A program made the position numbers and the translations under genes. Below the pieces are notes generated by a model. That model did not search any database, was not told the origin of the DNA, and saw only the letters and a program-made list of their open reading frames with translations. A DNA stretch of 34,835 bases from a virus, in the IMG/VR virus record IMGVR_UViG_3300009177_000078, positions 1-34,835 of that record, one strand, 5' to 3'. Below are positions 22,129 through 30,405 of this stretch, in pieces. Position 1 is the stretch's first letter; every line of letters starts with the position of its first letter.

Positions 22129-22986
22129 TTAGCCAGCGTAGCCAGCCTCAAATTCATCAACTTGATTTGAGCTTGGAGAATGACCACCAATCCCACGAGG
22201 TTCGACAGCGGCCTCCAAACGTTTCTTACGATCATTTTCCTTCTTGGCTGCGGATTTGTACTCGCTAATAGCTTTTCCAATTTCGTCAGCGTCCCAGGAT
22301 TCCGATAGCTTGGCCTTCAGGTCTGGCTTGGTATCCAGCCATTTACGAAAGTCAGTATTGGAATCAGGTGCGCCTACCACCATTTGCCAATCAGGGTGTT
22401 GCTTGCTCAAACTGCGAACTTCGAATTCCTGTGTCAGTTGCTGCTTGATAGAACCATGCAGCTCTTCTGTACGAGAATTCAACCGTTCATTCAACATCTG
22501 TTCAAGCTGCTGCTGATCAAATTGCTGCTTGACCTGTTGCTGAGCATTTTCAATATCAGTCGGATTTGCTGCAGTACCAGTTCCTTGCAATTTGCCAACG
22601 ATCTTTTGTAGTGCTTTCAATTGCAACTTGCCAAGTTCCGGGAATTCTTCAGAGATGTCCTTAACATCATCCTCCGTAATTTCCACAGGCTTGCCACGCT
22701 GCGTTTGGGACTGCAATTTTTCGACAGCTTGTTTAAGACTGCCGGTATTACCTGCCAATTTGTCGAGAGTCTGTCGGCTACTTTGCTCAAACTGCTCAAG
22801 GCGAGCTTTAGAAGCTTTTAACTCTTCCCATTCCTGGCGAGTAATTTGCGCATATTCAGGCGCTTGTTGAGTTTCTTCAGGTTTCGTTACAACTTCCGCT
22901 TTTTGCTCAGGCTGTGGTGCTACCTTTGCTGTGTCTGCATCATTAAAACCAGATTCAAACTCATGTTGCGCTTGATTATTGTCCAT
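22129..22986 (-). CDS. capsid scaffolding protein
   Basis: A 285-residue acidic, strongly helical protein, rich in Q, E, K and L with long coiled-coil segments (about residues 50-190). A Q-rich stretch (QQVKQQFDQQQLEQM) and a basic short C-terminus follow, ending near PRGIGGHSPSSNQVDEF. Scaffolds usually end in a basic helix that binds the coat protein; here KKENDRKKRLEAA near residue 250 fits. The gene sits directly before the capsid gene in the transcript, which is the standard order. No protease domain is seen. Confidence 0.85.
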   Translation of the reverse strand: MDNNQAQHEFESGFNDADTAKVAPQPEQKAEVVTKPEETQQAPEYAQITRQEWEELKASKARLEQFEQSSRQTLDKLAGNTGSLKQAVEKLQSQTQRGKPVEITEDDVKDISEEFPELGKLQLKALQKIVGKLQGTGTAANPTDIENAQQQVKQQFDQQQLEQMLNERLNSRTEELHGSIKQQLTQEFEVRSLSKQHPDWQMVVGAPDSNTDFRKWLDTKPDLKAKLSESWDADEIGKAISEYKSAAKKENDRKKRLEAAVEPRGIGGHSPSSNQVDEFEAGYAG

Positions 22987-23105
22987 TTAAGCACTCCGTT
23001 TAAAGAAACGAGCATTTGGCCCGTCAAATTACCAATGGCGTTTCCGTCACTAGCTACTAATTCACCGTCTTTACGATAAAGGCGGTTATTTAAAACATCA
23101 TTCAA
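22920..23105 (-). CDS. small protein overlapping the scaffold start
   Basis: A 61-codon frame between the 23098 gene and the scaffold. It starts at a TTG inside the preceding gene (8-base overlap) and runs 67 bases into the scaffold gene in another frame. The first 40 residues read like a real protein (RLYRKDGELVASDGNAIGNL, then GQMLVSLNG) and fill the only 110-base space in this part of the operon. The C-terminal part is dictated by the scaffold frame and looks less natural. No good ribosome-binding site is seen, so a coupled or weak gene is likely. Confidence 0.45.
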   Translation of the reverse strand: MNDVLNNRLYRKDGELVASDGNAIGNLTGQMLVSLNGVLKWTIIKRNMSLNLVLMMQTQQR

Positions 23106-23310
23106 TGATCGGAATATCCCGATCCAAAGCCTTGCACATCTTCAATGCTTTGATCTGTCCACGGATTTTATCTGATTCGCGCAAATCCAAATCTTTTTCA
23201 AGACGCAATCGAAGATTATCAATCGTCATATCAAAATGAGCATTTAGCTTCTTCCAGAGAATGCTTTCACGTTCTGCAGCATTGACAATCGGTTCGCTTT
23301 TATTGCTCAT
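23098..23310 (-). CDS. small helical protein between portal and scaffold
   Basis: A 70-residue highly charged helical protein (ERESILWKKLNAHFDMTIDN, then RLEKDLDLRESDKIRGQIKAL) ending in DRDIPIIE. The start overlaps the portal stop by 4 bases. Small coiled-coil proteins in this spot are frequent in podovirus head operons and have no assigned role. Confidence 0.68.
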   Translation of the reverse strand: MSNKSEPIVNAAERESILWKKLNAHFDMTIDNLRLRLEKDLDLRESDKIRGQIKALKMCKALDRDIPIIE

Positions 23311-24542
23311 TTAGGAATTCCATCTTGTGTATCGATATTTTGTCGCATGTAATGGTGTTTAGTCAATTCAAGTGCGCGATCATTATGTCCTTCAGACTGC
23401 ACTAATTGAATCTCTGCTGCAGACAAATCACGCTTGGTCTGAGAATCAATAGCTGCTTTAGCCAATTGAGTACGGACATTATCTAGGCTGAGCTTCTGCT
23501 CATTAGCATATTTAAGCAATTCCAACTCACGTTGCATTTGAAGCTCTGCCAGGCGGAATTGACCATTTTGCGCAGCAATTTCTTTCTCTTTCTCAGCGCG
23601 AGCCAATTCAGCCTGAGCACGAGATTCCTGAATTTGCGCAGATGCCTCAGCACGAATACGCTCTTGTTCAAGCTTGGCACTGGCATTGACGATGTGCGGC
23701 GATGCTCCACCTTGAGCCAATTGCTGTTGTTCTGCCTGAGCCTCAGCAGCAATACGCTGCAGTTCCTGTTGGCCTTCCATTTGCTTGAGAGCCTGAGCAT
23801 TCTGACCTTTAAGCTGCTCAACGGCAATTTGTATCGGAGGCTGCGGCGGCGCAGAAGCAAGCTTTTCTTGCTCTTCTTTGCTGTATTGAACCTTATTCGG
23901 ATCAAGGCGTTTAGACTTCATCCATTCAGCAAATGCTTTTTTCGGATCGATGCCAAATGCAGGGTTAGCAGTCATGCTCAAAAGCTGAACCATCACTTGC
24001 TCTTGAATACCCCGTTCAACCATGGCAATAGAGCCATGTGCATTGATCTTGAAATCACCTTTTTCATCATCAGGGATATCAGGATCGAGCAACAGAATTT
24101 CGTAGAACTGCTTTACTACAGGCTCAGTAATGCAATCATCAATCGCATAGCCAAGCGCACGGAACAACGTATTAGCGTTGTCATTTAGCAGTTCAGCAGC
24201 CCCAAATGTATCAGGCATGCGCTCTGTAGGCTGGCCTTGAGCCATCAAAGGAAGATTGGTAGCCTCTTCTGCAAGCTTGAATCCATAGTTGATAATGTTC
24301 TGCATCGCAGCGCCAACATTTGGAATCTCGGTGGCAAAGAACGCTTTGCGTACATCATCCAATCCTGCCTCAGCCGACATGTACCAAATCTTGTTAGGCG
24401 TCAATGCCCAACGACCATCCGCAGGCACGATGGAATTTTGATCCATAACAATCTGCGCACCAGAAGAAACACCCGCATTATTCAGCAATGCACGAGTAGC
24501 GGCATTCACCATGCGCTGAGGCATAGATACCTGCTCAGCCAA
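23307..24542 (-). CDS. portal protein, C-terminal part (downstream of the in-frame stop)
   Basis: A 411-residue frame from a TTG, continuing the portal reading frame after the TAA at 24600-24602. The 19 codons between the TAA and this TTG also read as portal (YPYHALSWSRRAGYWAGVG), so the TTG is not a true start. It contains QVSMPQRMVNAATRALLNN (wing/stem helix), the D-P-I-like DILIPDD turn region, and a long coiled-coil C-terminal barrel rich in Q, E, A and R, like the long barrel of P22-type portals. It would be made only by readthrough or re-initiation. It belongs to one gene with 24600-25925. Confidence 0.82.
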   Translation of the reverse strand: MAEQVSMPQRMVNAATRALLNNAGVSSGAQIVMDQNSIVPADGRWALTPNKIWYMSAEAGLDDVRKAFFATEIPNVGAAMQNIINYGFKLAEEATNLPLMAQGQPTERMPDTFGAAELLNDNANTLFRALGYAIDDCITEPVVKQFYEILLLDPDIPDDEKGDFKINAHGSIAMVERGIQEQVMVQLLSMTANPAFGIDPKKAFAEWMKSKRLDPNKVQYSKEEQEKLASAPPQPPIQIAVEQLKGQNAQALKQMEGQQELQRIAAEAQAEQQQLAQGGASPHIVNASAKLEQERIRAEASAQIQESRAQAELARAEKEKEIAAQNGQFRLAELQMQRELELLKYANEQKLSLDNVRTQLAKAAIDSQTKRDLSAAEIQLVQSEGHNDRALELTKHHYMRQNIDTQDGIPK

Positions 24543-24599
24543 GCCTACGCCAGCCCAATATCCGGCACGACGCGACCAGGACAGGGCATGATATGGATA

Positions 24600-25925
24600 T
24601 TAGCCAGACTCTAGCGGATTGACGATCACTTTTACAACGGTGTCATTCACCATCGTGCAGATGCAATAGCAATCCTTTAATTCATCAGGAAGATCCTCAA
24701 CGCCAGCATCTTTGACAATGCCCATTTCTTCCGCAGTCAAAGTGCCGGTAAAAGTCCAACGCTCATAACGATTCTTGTTAATGACTTTATTAGGACCACG
24801 GCCAGCGCCTTCTTCCTCCATGTTGCATTTGCCTGGGCCTTCGCTTAGAACTTGGTCAATTTGCGAGGAAAGAACGCCAGAGCGGCCCTTCATCTCACGC
24901 AGGATTTTTGCTGAAACGAAATCTCGCTCAAGTACGTAATCGCCATGCTGAATATTTTCTCCGCATGCTGGATCGGGGAAGAAATTCCATGGGTCAATCC
25001 ATTTGGCAGCAGGCACAACTTTTCTGACAATTTGCAACGCAACACCTTTATCGGTCTTGCTCATTGCTTTATTCGTCTGCACATCGAAATAAGGAGCCTT
25101 CAGAATACCCACTCCCATTCGCGCAGCATCGTGAGCAACCTTGCGAATCTCAGCAGGATAATTACACTCAACCATCCAATCGTAAATGCGACGTTCGGCC
25201 TTGTCCGATGCCTCCTGCGCCTTGGACATTTTCTCTTGGAACAGATCGGCAGCAGTCAGAGGCACGTGTGTTTCCGTAGCTGCGCCTGGAGGCTGCAGAC
25301 CAAATCCTGGCTGTTGAGCGCCTTGCTGACCGCCTGCTGGTCCTGCAGGCGCTTGAGCCGCTTGAGGAGCCGCCTGCCCTGGCTGTTGCGCAGGCATAGC
25401 TTGTGGTGCTGCTGGCGGCTGTGGTGCGGCTTGTTGTGCCTGATCTGGATTGAACGGAGCGTCCTCTGGACGGCGCTCACGCATCAATGGACCTAATTGC
25501 GGATGGACAATCTGTCGTAGATCATCCTTGTTCATTACCAAGTCAGGGACAGGAGTCGGATCAAACTTGAATGGCTTATCATCAATCGGCAGCGCAATCT
25601 CGCACAGCTTAGCCGCGCCAGCATCAACATATCGGCTAGTCAGGCGAACGAAGGCAGTGGATCGATGGTCTTCACGACGAGGAAGATTCTCGACCAATGG
25701 CCCTTGCATTGTTGTTGCCTTAGACCATTTGGCATTTGAATATTCGTGGCGATTCATATCATCAACGCCGAGATATGCCTCTTCACACGATAGCCAGATA
25801 GATTCAATGCCAGAGCCTTTACGGGCATCTACAGCCTCTTTGCGCTTATCAGCAATAGCAGAGCCTAAAGCAGCCAATCGCTGCTCTAGATCCGCGCTAT
25901 TCTGTTTGATCGATTTCTTTTTCAA
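24600..25925 (-). CDS. portal protein, N-terminal part, ends at an in-frame TAA
   Basis: A 441-residue N-terminal part of a P22/N4-type portal. Helical start, then IESIWLSCEEAYLGVDDMNR and a LPRREDHRSTAFVRLTSRYV segment. Residues about 161-219 are a low-complexity P, Q, A and G insert. The clip and stem region follows (VAHDAARMGVGILKAPYFDV, then AKWIDPWNFFPDPACGE). It ends ...VIVNPLESG-stop, exactly where related portals continue with an acidic residue and a YPYH- or FPY-like strand. A GAA to TAA change would explain the stop. The normal product is a dodecameric DNA channel at the packaging vertex. Confidence 0.85.
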   Translation of the reverse strand: MKKKSIKQNSADLEQRLAALGSAIADKRKEAVDARKGSGIESIWLSCEEAYLGVDDMNRHEYSNAKWSKATTMQGPLVENLPRREDHRSTAFVRLTSRYVDAGAAKLCEIALPIDDKPFKFDPTPVPDLVMNKDDLRQIVHPQLGPLMRERRPEDAPFNPDQAQQAAPQPPAAPQAMPAQQPGQAAPQAAQAPAGPAGGQQGAQQPGFGLQPPGAATETHVPLTAADLFQEKMSKAQEASDKAERRIYDWMVECNYPAEIRKVAHDAARMGVGILKAPYFDVQTNKAMSKTDKGVALQIVRKVVPAAKWIDPWNFFPDPACGENIQHGDYVLERDFVSAKILREMKGRSGVLSSQIDQVLSEGPGKCNMEEEGAGRGPNKVINKNRYERWTFTGTLTAEEMGIVKDAGVEDLPDELKDCYCICTMVNDTVVKVIVNPLESG

Positions 25926-26710
25926 AACAATACTTCCTGTGTAGATCGCATTGTGAATGTCGGAGTGCCAGTATTATTTTCGGAAACAATCTGCACCCAT
26001 GAACCACCTTGAATCATGGCACTCAATGTACCTGTGACATTCTGAGTCAATGCCAGACCAATAGTCAGCGTGCCCGTCTGTCCATTAACAAATCGGGCCT
26101 GCTCCTGAGTTCCAGTAGTGCATGTATTATTTGTATATGTGCGCAGATAAACCGTACCCTGTTGACCGGCAGTCAGGCTCAGACTTGTTGCAATATCGAC
26201 GCTATAGCTTACGAATGCGTCACGTGTTGAGCTGACTTGGAAGCATGTATTGAGTGAGCGTGCAGGATTGCCAAAGGATCTCGTAGGCTTATTTGTCAGA
26301 TCGTTATAGCTACCAGAAGTAGCCACAGCAGCCAAAGCTGGCTTATTAAGGATCTGCGACACCCCGGCAGATGAATTCCAGTCTGAATTGACTTGAGCGG
26401 CTGGAATGGACGGCTTATTTAGAATCTGAGCAATGCCATTAGATGCATTCCAGTCCGCATTTACCTGGCTTGCAACAGATACGCTTAGGACGCCGCCAGA
26501 TGCGGTCAAGCCTGTCCCAAGCGTAAGATATCCTGGCAGAAGATTAGGCTGGTCATAAATCAAAATGCCAATCTGGCCACCACTAGGAGATGTCAACACG
26601 CGCTGAAACGTACCAGTATCAGTTGGATTACGCTGACTAATGAGGATGTCATTAGCATCAGCAAATGCCAGCGATGGAAGTAATGCGAGAATTGAAATAA
26701 TGTACTTCAT
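25922..26710 (-). CDS. secreted-type virion protein with fibre repeats and a signal peptide
   Basis: A 262-residue protein from the ATG at 26710, which overlaps the previous TGA (an ATG five codons upstream is less likely). It begins with a Sec signal peptide: MKYIISILALLPSLAFA, cut after A17 (AFA then DAND). The mature part has two fibre-type repeats, NADWNASNGIAQILNKP (residues about 83-100) and NSDWNSSAGVSQILNKP (about 108-124). A third shorter SYNDLTNKP and a beta-rich C-terminal domain with two cysteines follow. The repeats are common in tail and head fibres. A leader on a protein between TerL and portal is unusual. Confidence 0.72.
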   Translation of the reverse strand: MKYIISILALLPSLAFADANDILISQRNPTDTGTFQRVLTSPSGGQIGILIYDQPNLLPGYLTLGTGLTASGGVLSVSVASQVNADWNASNGIAQILNKPSIPAAQVNSDWNSSAGVSQILNKPALAAVATSGSYNDLTNKPTRSFGNPARSLNTCFQVSSTRDAFVSYSVDIATSLSLTAGQQGTVYLRTYTNNTCTTGTQEQARFVNGQTGTLTIGLALTQNVTGTLSAMIQGGSWVQIVSENNTGTPTFTMRSTQEVLF

Positions 26711-27066
26711 ACCATTCTCATCCATGTGTTTGCTGCAGTCTTTTGGAAAGACACCAAATCACCCGCATTCATCGAAGCAGGCGCATCCAGGATCGTAGTT
26801 GCACCAGTCATGGTAAGTGCGGTAATGGATTTCGTAGTACTAATCCTGCGAATCTGTAGTAACGCAGAATTGGCATCACTTGGCAATTGAACTGTCAAAG
26901 CGGCCAAATTTGCAGCGGGAGTTAATACCAGAGTTCCATTATTACTATCATCCGTCATGACAACGGTAGATCCAGTAGTAGGAGAGGCCGTTTGCATTAC
27001 ATCTTTGCCTGCAAATAGCGAGCTACCTTGCGCTTGTGTCAGGCCAGTTGTATTTACGTTAGTCAT
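26707..27066 (-). CDS. small beta-rich structural protein
   Basis: A 119-residue protein from the ATG at 27066, which has GGAGAAG 4 bases upstream. A further in-frame start at 27147 would add 27 residues that look like leftover sequence and lacks a signal. The body reads as a beta sandwich (STVVMTDDSNNGTLVLTPA, then LTVQLPSDANSALLQIRRIS, then LDAPASMNAGDLVSFQ). It ends in NTWMRMV, resembling short C-terminal domains of phage fibres. It overlaps the next gene by 4 bases. It is probably a head decoration or fibre component. Confidence 0.65.
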   Translation of the reverse strand: MTNVNTTGLTQAQGSSLFAGKDVMQTASPTTGSTVVMTDDSNNGTLVLTPAANLAALTVQLPSDANSALLQIRRISTTKSITALTMTGATTILDAPASMNAGDLVSFQKTAANTWMRMV

Positions 27067-27103
27067 TTTCACTTCTCCATTTTCACTATTAGTTACCAGT
27101 GAA

Positions 27104-27451
27104 TTATGGCAGACTTTCACGCACAAAGAATTGGCAATCTGCCGCACCGATAGTTTTAGTTGGAGCAGTGCTGGAATTGCAAATATAGACGCCGTTCTTA
27201 AACGTCATCCCATATACGCCAAAATCAATACTGAAATTACTAGCCGCTGGGACGGTTAGATTAAAGACTGGAACTGCTGTGTCAGCAGGAGTTGTAGCAG
27301 AATCGTGCAATTGAATAAATTGAGCCGATGCTTTGCTGTTATATCCTGCAACACCCCATACAGTACAGCCAGAAGCACTAGCCTGGAGTTGATTGGCTAA
27401 TGCAGCTTGTGTTGCGTTATTAGCTGGCTGGAATGGAACTGAAGTACCCAT
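27104..27451 (-). CDS. head decoration-like protein
   Basis: A 115-residue beta-rich protein. The pattern FIQLHDSATTPADTAVPVF, then FSIDFGVYGMTFKNGVYICN, then PTKTIGAADCQFFV is a familiar one in phage structural proteins encoded beside terminase and portal genes (LHD.A..PADGA.PV ... G..F..GI.VC.S.T...KT). Two cysteines, C67-like and C107-like by position, could bridge. The ATG is 18 bases after TerL begins downstream in the transcript. The exact role is not established. Confidence 0.68.
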   Translation of the reverse strand: MGTSVPFQPANNATQAALANQLQASASGCTVWGVAGYNSKASAQFIQLHDSATTPADTAVPVFNLTVPAASNFSIDFGVYGMTFKNGVYICNSSTAPTKTIGAADCQFFVRESLP

Positions 27452-27468
27452 GATTGTCCTTTATACAG

Positions 27469-29025
27469 TTATCCCAGCGTGCCAAACATTGAATCGCTAG
27501 GTGAATATTGCTGAACCTTTGCTCGTGGCGGCTCTTTTTTGGCTAATGTCGGATATGCGAATGTCATTGCCAGGCTATCAGCACGATCTGGAGATTTCAC
27601 ACCACGCTTCTTTGCGTCATCTTTAGATTCAAGCAGCAATTCGCCAGCTTTGAATAGATAACGCAACGCAGTTAGGTCAGTTCTCAAATCCTGATCGTTT
27701 GGCAATGAAGCATTTTTAAGCCATTCTTTCATTTCACGCCACATAAATGCACGCAGATTATAATCCTGCCCGTTATCCATGCGCAAAGAAGAATTAACAT
27801 CTACAACTATTGGATATTTCTTTCCGGTATTGCGATCAACCTTGTCTGGATAATATCCACGCATAATATCCGCCACACCAGCACCAATACCGATTGTATC
27901 GACCGCAATTTGCTCAGGCATTTCGTTGTAAGCTGCAATCTCATTCTTTGCTCTGGCTGCAACCTGATCCACGCCAAGATGCGATAGAACAACTTGTTTC
28001 AGTAGAACACGACCACGACGGAAGCTTATACAAGTTTTATCGTCACCAAATCGAGCAACGTCAATGCCTACGCGAAGTCCGCCCATCGGCATAATATCTG
28101 CTGGCCCTTTGGACATAGCCATGCTGACATATTCGCTAGGGATAAATGCGTTACCAACGGAACTTTCGTAATTGCGGTCAATCTCTTGTGCTACAACGAC
28201 AGGATCATTCTTTTCACACTGCTCTCTATACCAGTTTTCATCTTTTCTCGGATCATCTTTCCAATCGAAAACAAATACTTTGATTTTCCCCGAATGGCGC
28301 TTTCGGTAATAGACATTCCCTGAACCATTTGGAGTAGAGATATCAATCTTACAGTTAGATGTTTGTGACAAGGCTGCGTCAATAGCTTCAGCACGCTCAT
28401 AGAATGCTGACTCATCTTTGAAATAGATCGAAGTACGGTTGCCGCGACCGATATTGTCTCCAGCCTCACCTACGATTGCGGAGCCATTCTCTGGATTAAC
28501 AATTCGCATGTGCGATGCATGCTTGTCTTCAAAATAACCTACTGGGCGAAGCTCTTTTGGGAACAGATTGATAAACTGACGGATCTTCCAGAACAGTGAT
28601 TTAGGATCACCGATCTTATCTACATACTCTTCTTTGCGAGATCCAAAGCCTATTACCGTGCCTGGATGGAAATTCCACATCCAAACCGCGATAGCCACGC
28701 ATAACCAAGATACGCCCATATCACGCGATTTCTCGGCTAAGCCATCTTCCCGACCCTTCCATCGATCAACAACCCAATTAATAAACTCTTCCTGCCTTGG
28801 GAAGAGTAGAAATGGAACGATAGAGGGAAGCCCTCGTTCTGGATTGCGGGGGTCGAATGTAGCGCCAAAGTCATTCACAAACGCTACTGGATTATCTTTG
28901 TAATATTGCTTTACGCCACCAATGATTTCTGGATTCTCACGCAAACGATTAAGCCGATCAATCCGTGCTTGATAGACTGGCTCGTAGTTCGGATTCTTCC
29001 AATCGAAATCTTGTTTAGCTTCCAT
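27469..29025 (-). CDS. terL: terminase large subunit
   Basis: A 518-residue packaging motor. Walker A-like SRDMGVSW (residues 100-107) and Walker B SIYFKDESAF (199-208, with D204 and catalytic E205) form the ATPase. The nuclease carries GIDVARFGDD (D322), IAVDTIGIGAG (D376) and a late SPDRADSLAM acidic site. It binds the portal and TerS, hydrolyses ATP and cuts the concatemer. The start overlaps the homing endonuclease stop by 11 bases, and no ribosome-binding site is visible ahead (AAAGCATTAAAAA). Translation may therefore be coupled or weak. Confidence 0.95.
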   Translation of the reverse strand: MEAKQDFDWKNPNYEPVYQARIDRLNRLRENPEIIGGVKQYYKDNPVAFVNDFGATFDPRNPERGLPSIVPFLLFPRQEEFINWVVDRWKGREDGLAEKSRDMGVSWLCVAIAVWMWNFHPGTVIGFGSRKEEYVDKIGDPKSLFWKIRQFINLFPKELRPVGYFEDKHASHMRIVNPENGSAIVGEAGDNIGRGNRTSIYFKDESAFYERAEAIDAALSQTSNCKIDISTPNGSGNVYYRKRHSGKIKVFVFDWKDDPRKDENWYREQCEKNDPVVVAQEIDRNYESSVGNAFIPSEYVSMAMSKGPADIMPMGGLRVGIDVARFGDDKTCISFRRGRVLLKQVVLSHLGVDQVAARAKNEIAAYNEMPEQIAVDTIGIGAGVADIMRGYYPDKVDRNTGKKYPIVVDVNSSLRMDNGQDYNLRAFMWREMKEWLKNASLPNDQDLRTDLTALRYLFKAGELLLESKDDAKKRGVKSPDRADSLAMTFAYPTLAKKEPPRAKVQQYSPSDSMFGTLG

Positions 29026-29713
29026 TTTTTAATGCTTTGCGCTTTGCTACTGTTGCCATGTATGATGCCAACCTTTTAGCTTTTTGCTCTTCAGTTTGAA
29101 TTAAATTTTTAAGCCGCTCTGCACCTTTTGCATATGCTGCAAGTTCTTTTTCTGATCTTTGCCGGTTTGAATTTGCCAACCCTATTTTTCTTTTATGCTC
29201 TTCGCTCATAGGGCCAAATTTAATGCCTTTTTTCTTTTCAATGATTTTTTCTATTACTTCTCTTGAATGTCTAATACCAATACGACCTGCAGATATTTTT
29301 GCCTTAGCTTCTTCTGTGTGCTTTCGTCCAGTTACTTTTGCAACCCTATTAGCAACACGCTCAGCACTTTGCTTTACTCCAGTCCTTTGTGCGGACATTT
29401 TAGCTTTTGTCTCAGCAGTATGTTTCCATCCAGCAGAATTACCTGCCTTGATCTTCATGTTATATTTTGGCTTTAGCTTATCAATTGCTCTTTGTTCATA
29501 GAAGATAAGCATATCCTCTTTGCAAATTATTAGTTTGCAAAATTTCATGGAAGCTTCGCCATATTTATTCCATGCAGATTGCAATGCTTTTGAATGATGA
29601 GTCCCATGCCTAAGATGAGAGCAATGTGTTCTCCAGCGCTTATCAAAATCTACTGTACTACCGACATATAGATTTCCACTTGGCGATGTAATGGTATATA
29701 TACCAGAATTCAT
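29015..29713 (-). CDS. GIY-YIG homing endonuclease with NUMOD3 repeats
   Basis: A 232-residue protein. The GIY-YIG nuclease (about residues 1-88) shows GIYTI (4-8), LYVGST (15-20, the YIG part as YVG), DKRWRTH with the conserved arginine, and catalytic Glu73 in FYEQRAI. The rest has repeated NUMOD3-type helices that bind DNA (GWKHTAETKAKMS, GRKHTEEAKAKIS, then EEHKRKIG). It is a mobile gene inserted between TerS and TerL, coupled by overlaps on both sides and more A/T-rich than its neighbours. Confidence 0.9.
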   Translation of the reverse strand: MNSGIYTITSPSGNLYVGSTVDFDKRWRTHCSHLRHGTHHSKALQSAWNKYGEASMKFCKLIICKEDMLIFYEQRAIDKLKPKYNMKIKAGNSAGWKHTAETKAKMSAQRTGVKQSAERVANRVAKVTGRKHTEEAKAKISAGRIGIRHSREVIEKIIEKKKGIKFGPMSEEHKRKIGLANSNRQRSEKELAAYAKGAERLKNLIQTEEQKAKRLASYMATVAKRKALKNGS

Positions 29714-30207
29714 TTGCCCGTCACCATCTTAAGATAAGCCTCTTCAGCAGTGATATTCACATTGTGCTCAATAGCGCCACCGTTAGGCCCACTGATCTCT
29801 TGATCAATCCTGTCACGCCATTTCGCCTTCTGACGATTCTTCAGCCAGAAGATAGTAGCTGCAGTATCAGGAGGGTAGTATTTGCGTATCTTCGTCTGCA
29901 CAATCTGCTGGTCTACGACACGAATATCCACATCATCATGCTCATATCCCATAGCTCGTTTAAACAGCCTGTCAGCTACTTCAGCATCAGCTTGTTCTTT
30001 TCCTTGCTTTATGGAATCGGAAAATGCCGGATGAACGTTTTTCCATTCGTAGATAGTATCTTCATTTACCTCAAAGAAAGATGCCAAATCCGCATCAGTT
30101 GCGCCAAGTAAGCACATCTTTCTAGCCTGCTCGTTATACTCTTCCCGATAAAGAGTAGGTCGGCCAGCATTAGACTTGCGTTCTTTCTTTTGCGCTTTCT
30201 CAGCCAT
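29710..30207 (-). CDS. terS: terminase small subunit
   Basis: A 165-residue protein. After a basic N-terminus it has GRPTLYREEY and a helix-turn-helix (ATDADLASFFEVNEDTIYEW), then a helical oligomerisation part (AEVADRLFKRAMGYEHDDVD), KYYPPDTAATIFWLKNRQKA and KWRDRI. The latter two are standard landmarks of TerS. It recognises the pac or cos site and loads TerL. It lies immediately upstream of the GIY-YIG gene and terL in the transcript. Confidence 0.93.
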   Translation of the reverse strand: MAEKAQKKERKSNAGRPTLYREEYNEQARKMCLLGATDADLASFFEVNEDTIYEWKNVHPAFSDSIKQGKEQADAEVADRLFKRAMGYEHDDVDIRVVDQQIVQTKIRKYYPPDTAATIFWLKNRQKAKWRDRIDQEISGPNGGAIEHNVNITAEEAYLKMVTGK

Positions 30208-30209
30208 CT

Positions 30210-30404
30210 TTATTCTGCCTGATAGTCTTTAAGTGCAACGAAATCTGAGCCTTCGATGATAGTGTTATCGTCAGGCATGTAGATTTTTGCGGTTGGGTTA
30301 TGCTGATCGTAATCAGTTTTGAGCACGAAGCGTTCGTCAATAGCGACTTCTGCGCCGCCTGAGTAACGAATCCAGCCTTTGGAGTAGGTGTAGATTTCAG
30401 GCAT
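30210..30404 (-). CDS. small protein before terS
   Basis: A 64-residue protein with a beta-like content (WIRYSGGAEVAIDERFVLKT, then KIYMPDDNTIIEGSDFVAL). It ends 2 bases before terS. No domain is recognised. Its constant neighbourhood suggests a packaging-associated role, which is only an inference. Confidence 0.62.
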   Translation of the reverse strand: MPEIYTYSKGWIRYSGGAEVAIDERFVLKTDYDQHNPTAKIYMPDDNTIIEGSDFVALKDYQAE

Positions 30405-30405
30405 A

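Larger units (their letters stand above)
23307..25925 (-). pseudogene. full-length portal frame interrupted by one TAA codon
   Basis: The span 23307-25925 is 873 codons in one frame with a single internal stop at 24600-24602. Sequence typical of the family continues on both sides with no frameshift, so it is one portal gene. The stop could be a real nonsense mutation, a base-call error, or a suppressed or read-through codon. Because a phage needs an intact portal, an error or suppression is as plausible as decay. TAA ends other genes here, so there is no general recoding. Confidence 0.75.

Noticed and set aside
23307-25925. Alternative genetic code as an explanation for the portal stop
   Set aside because: TAA, TAG and TGA all terminate other genes at sensible positions (e.g. 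13408 TAA, 6486 TAG, 4411 TGA, many ATGA overlaps), so no stop codon is generally reassigned.
27082-27103. Hairpin TTCACT/AGTGAA between two decoration genes as a terminator
   Set aside because: Six base pairs with a 10-base loop and no T-run; too weak to call.
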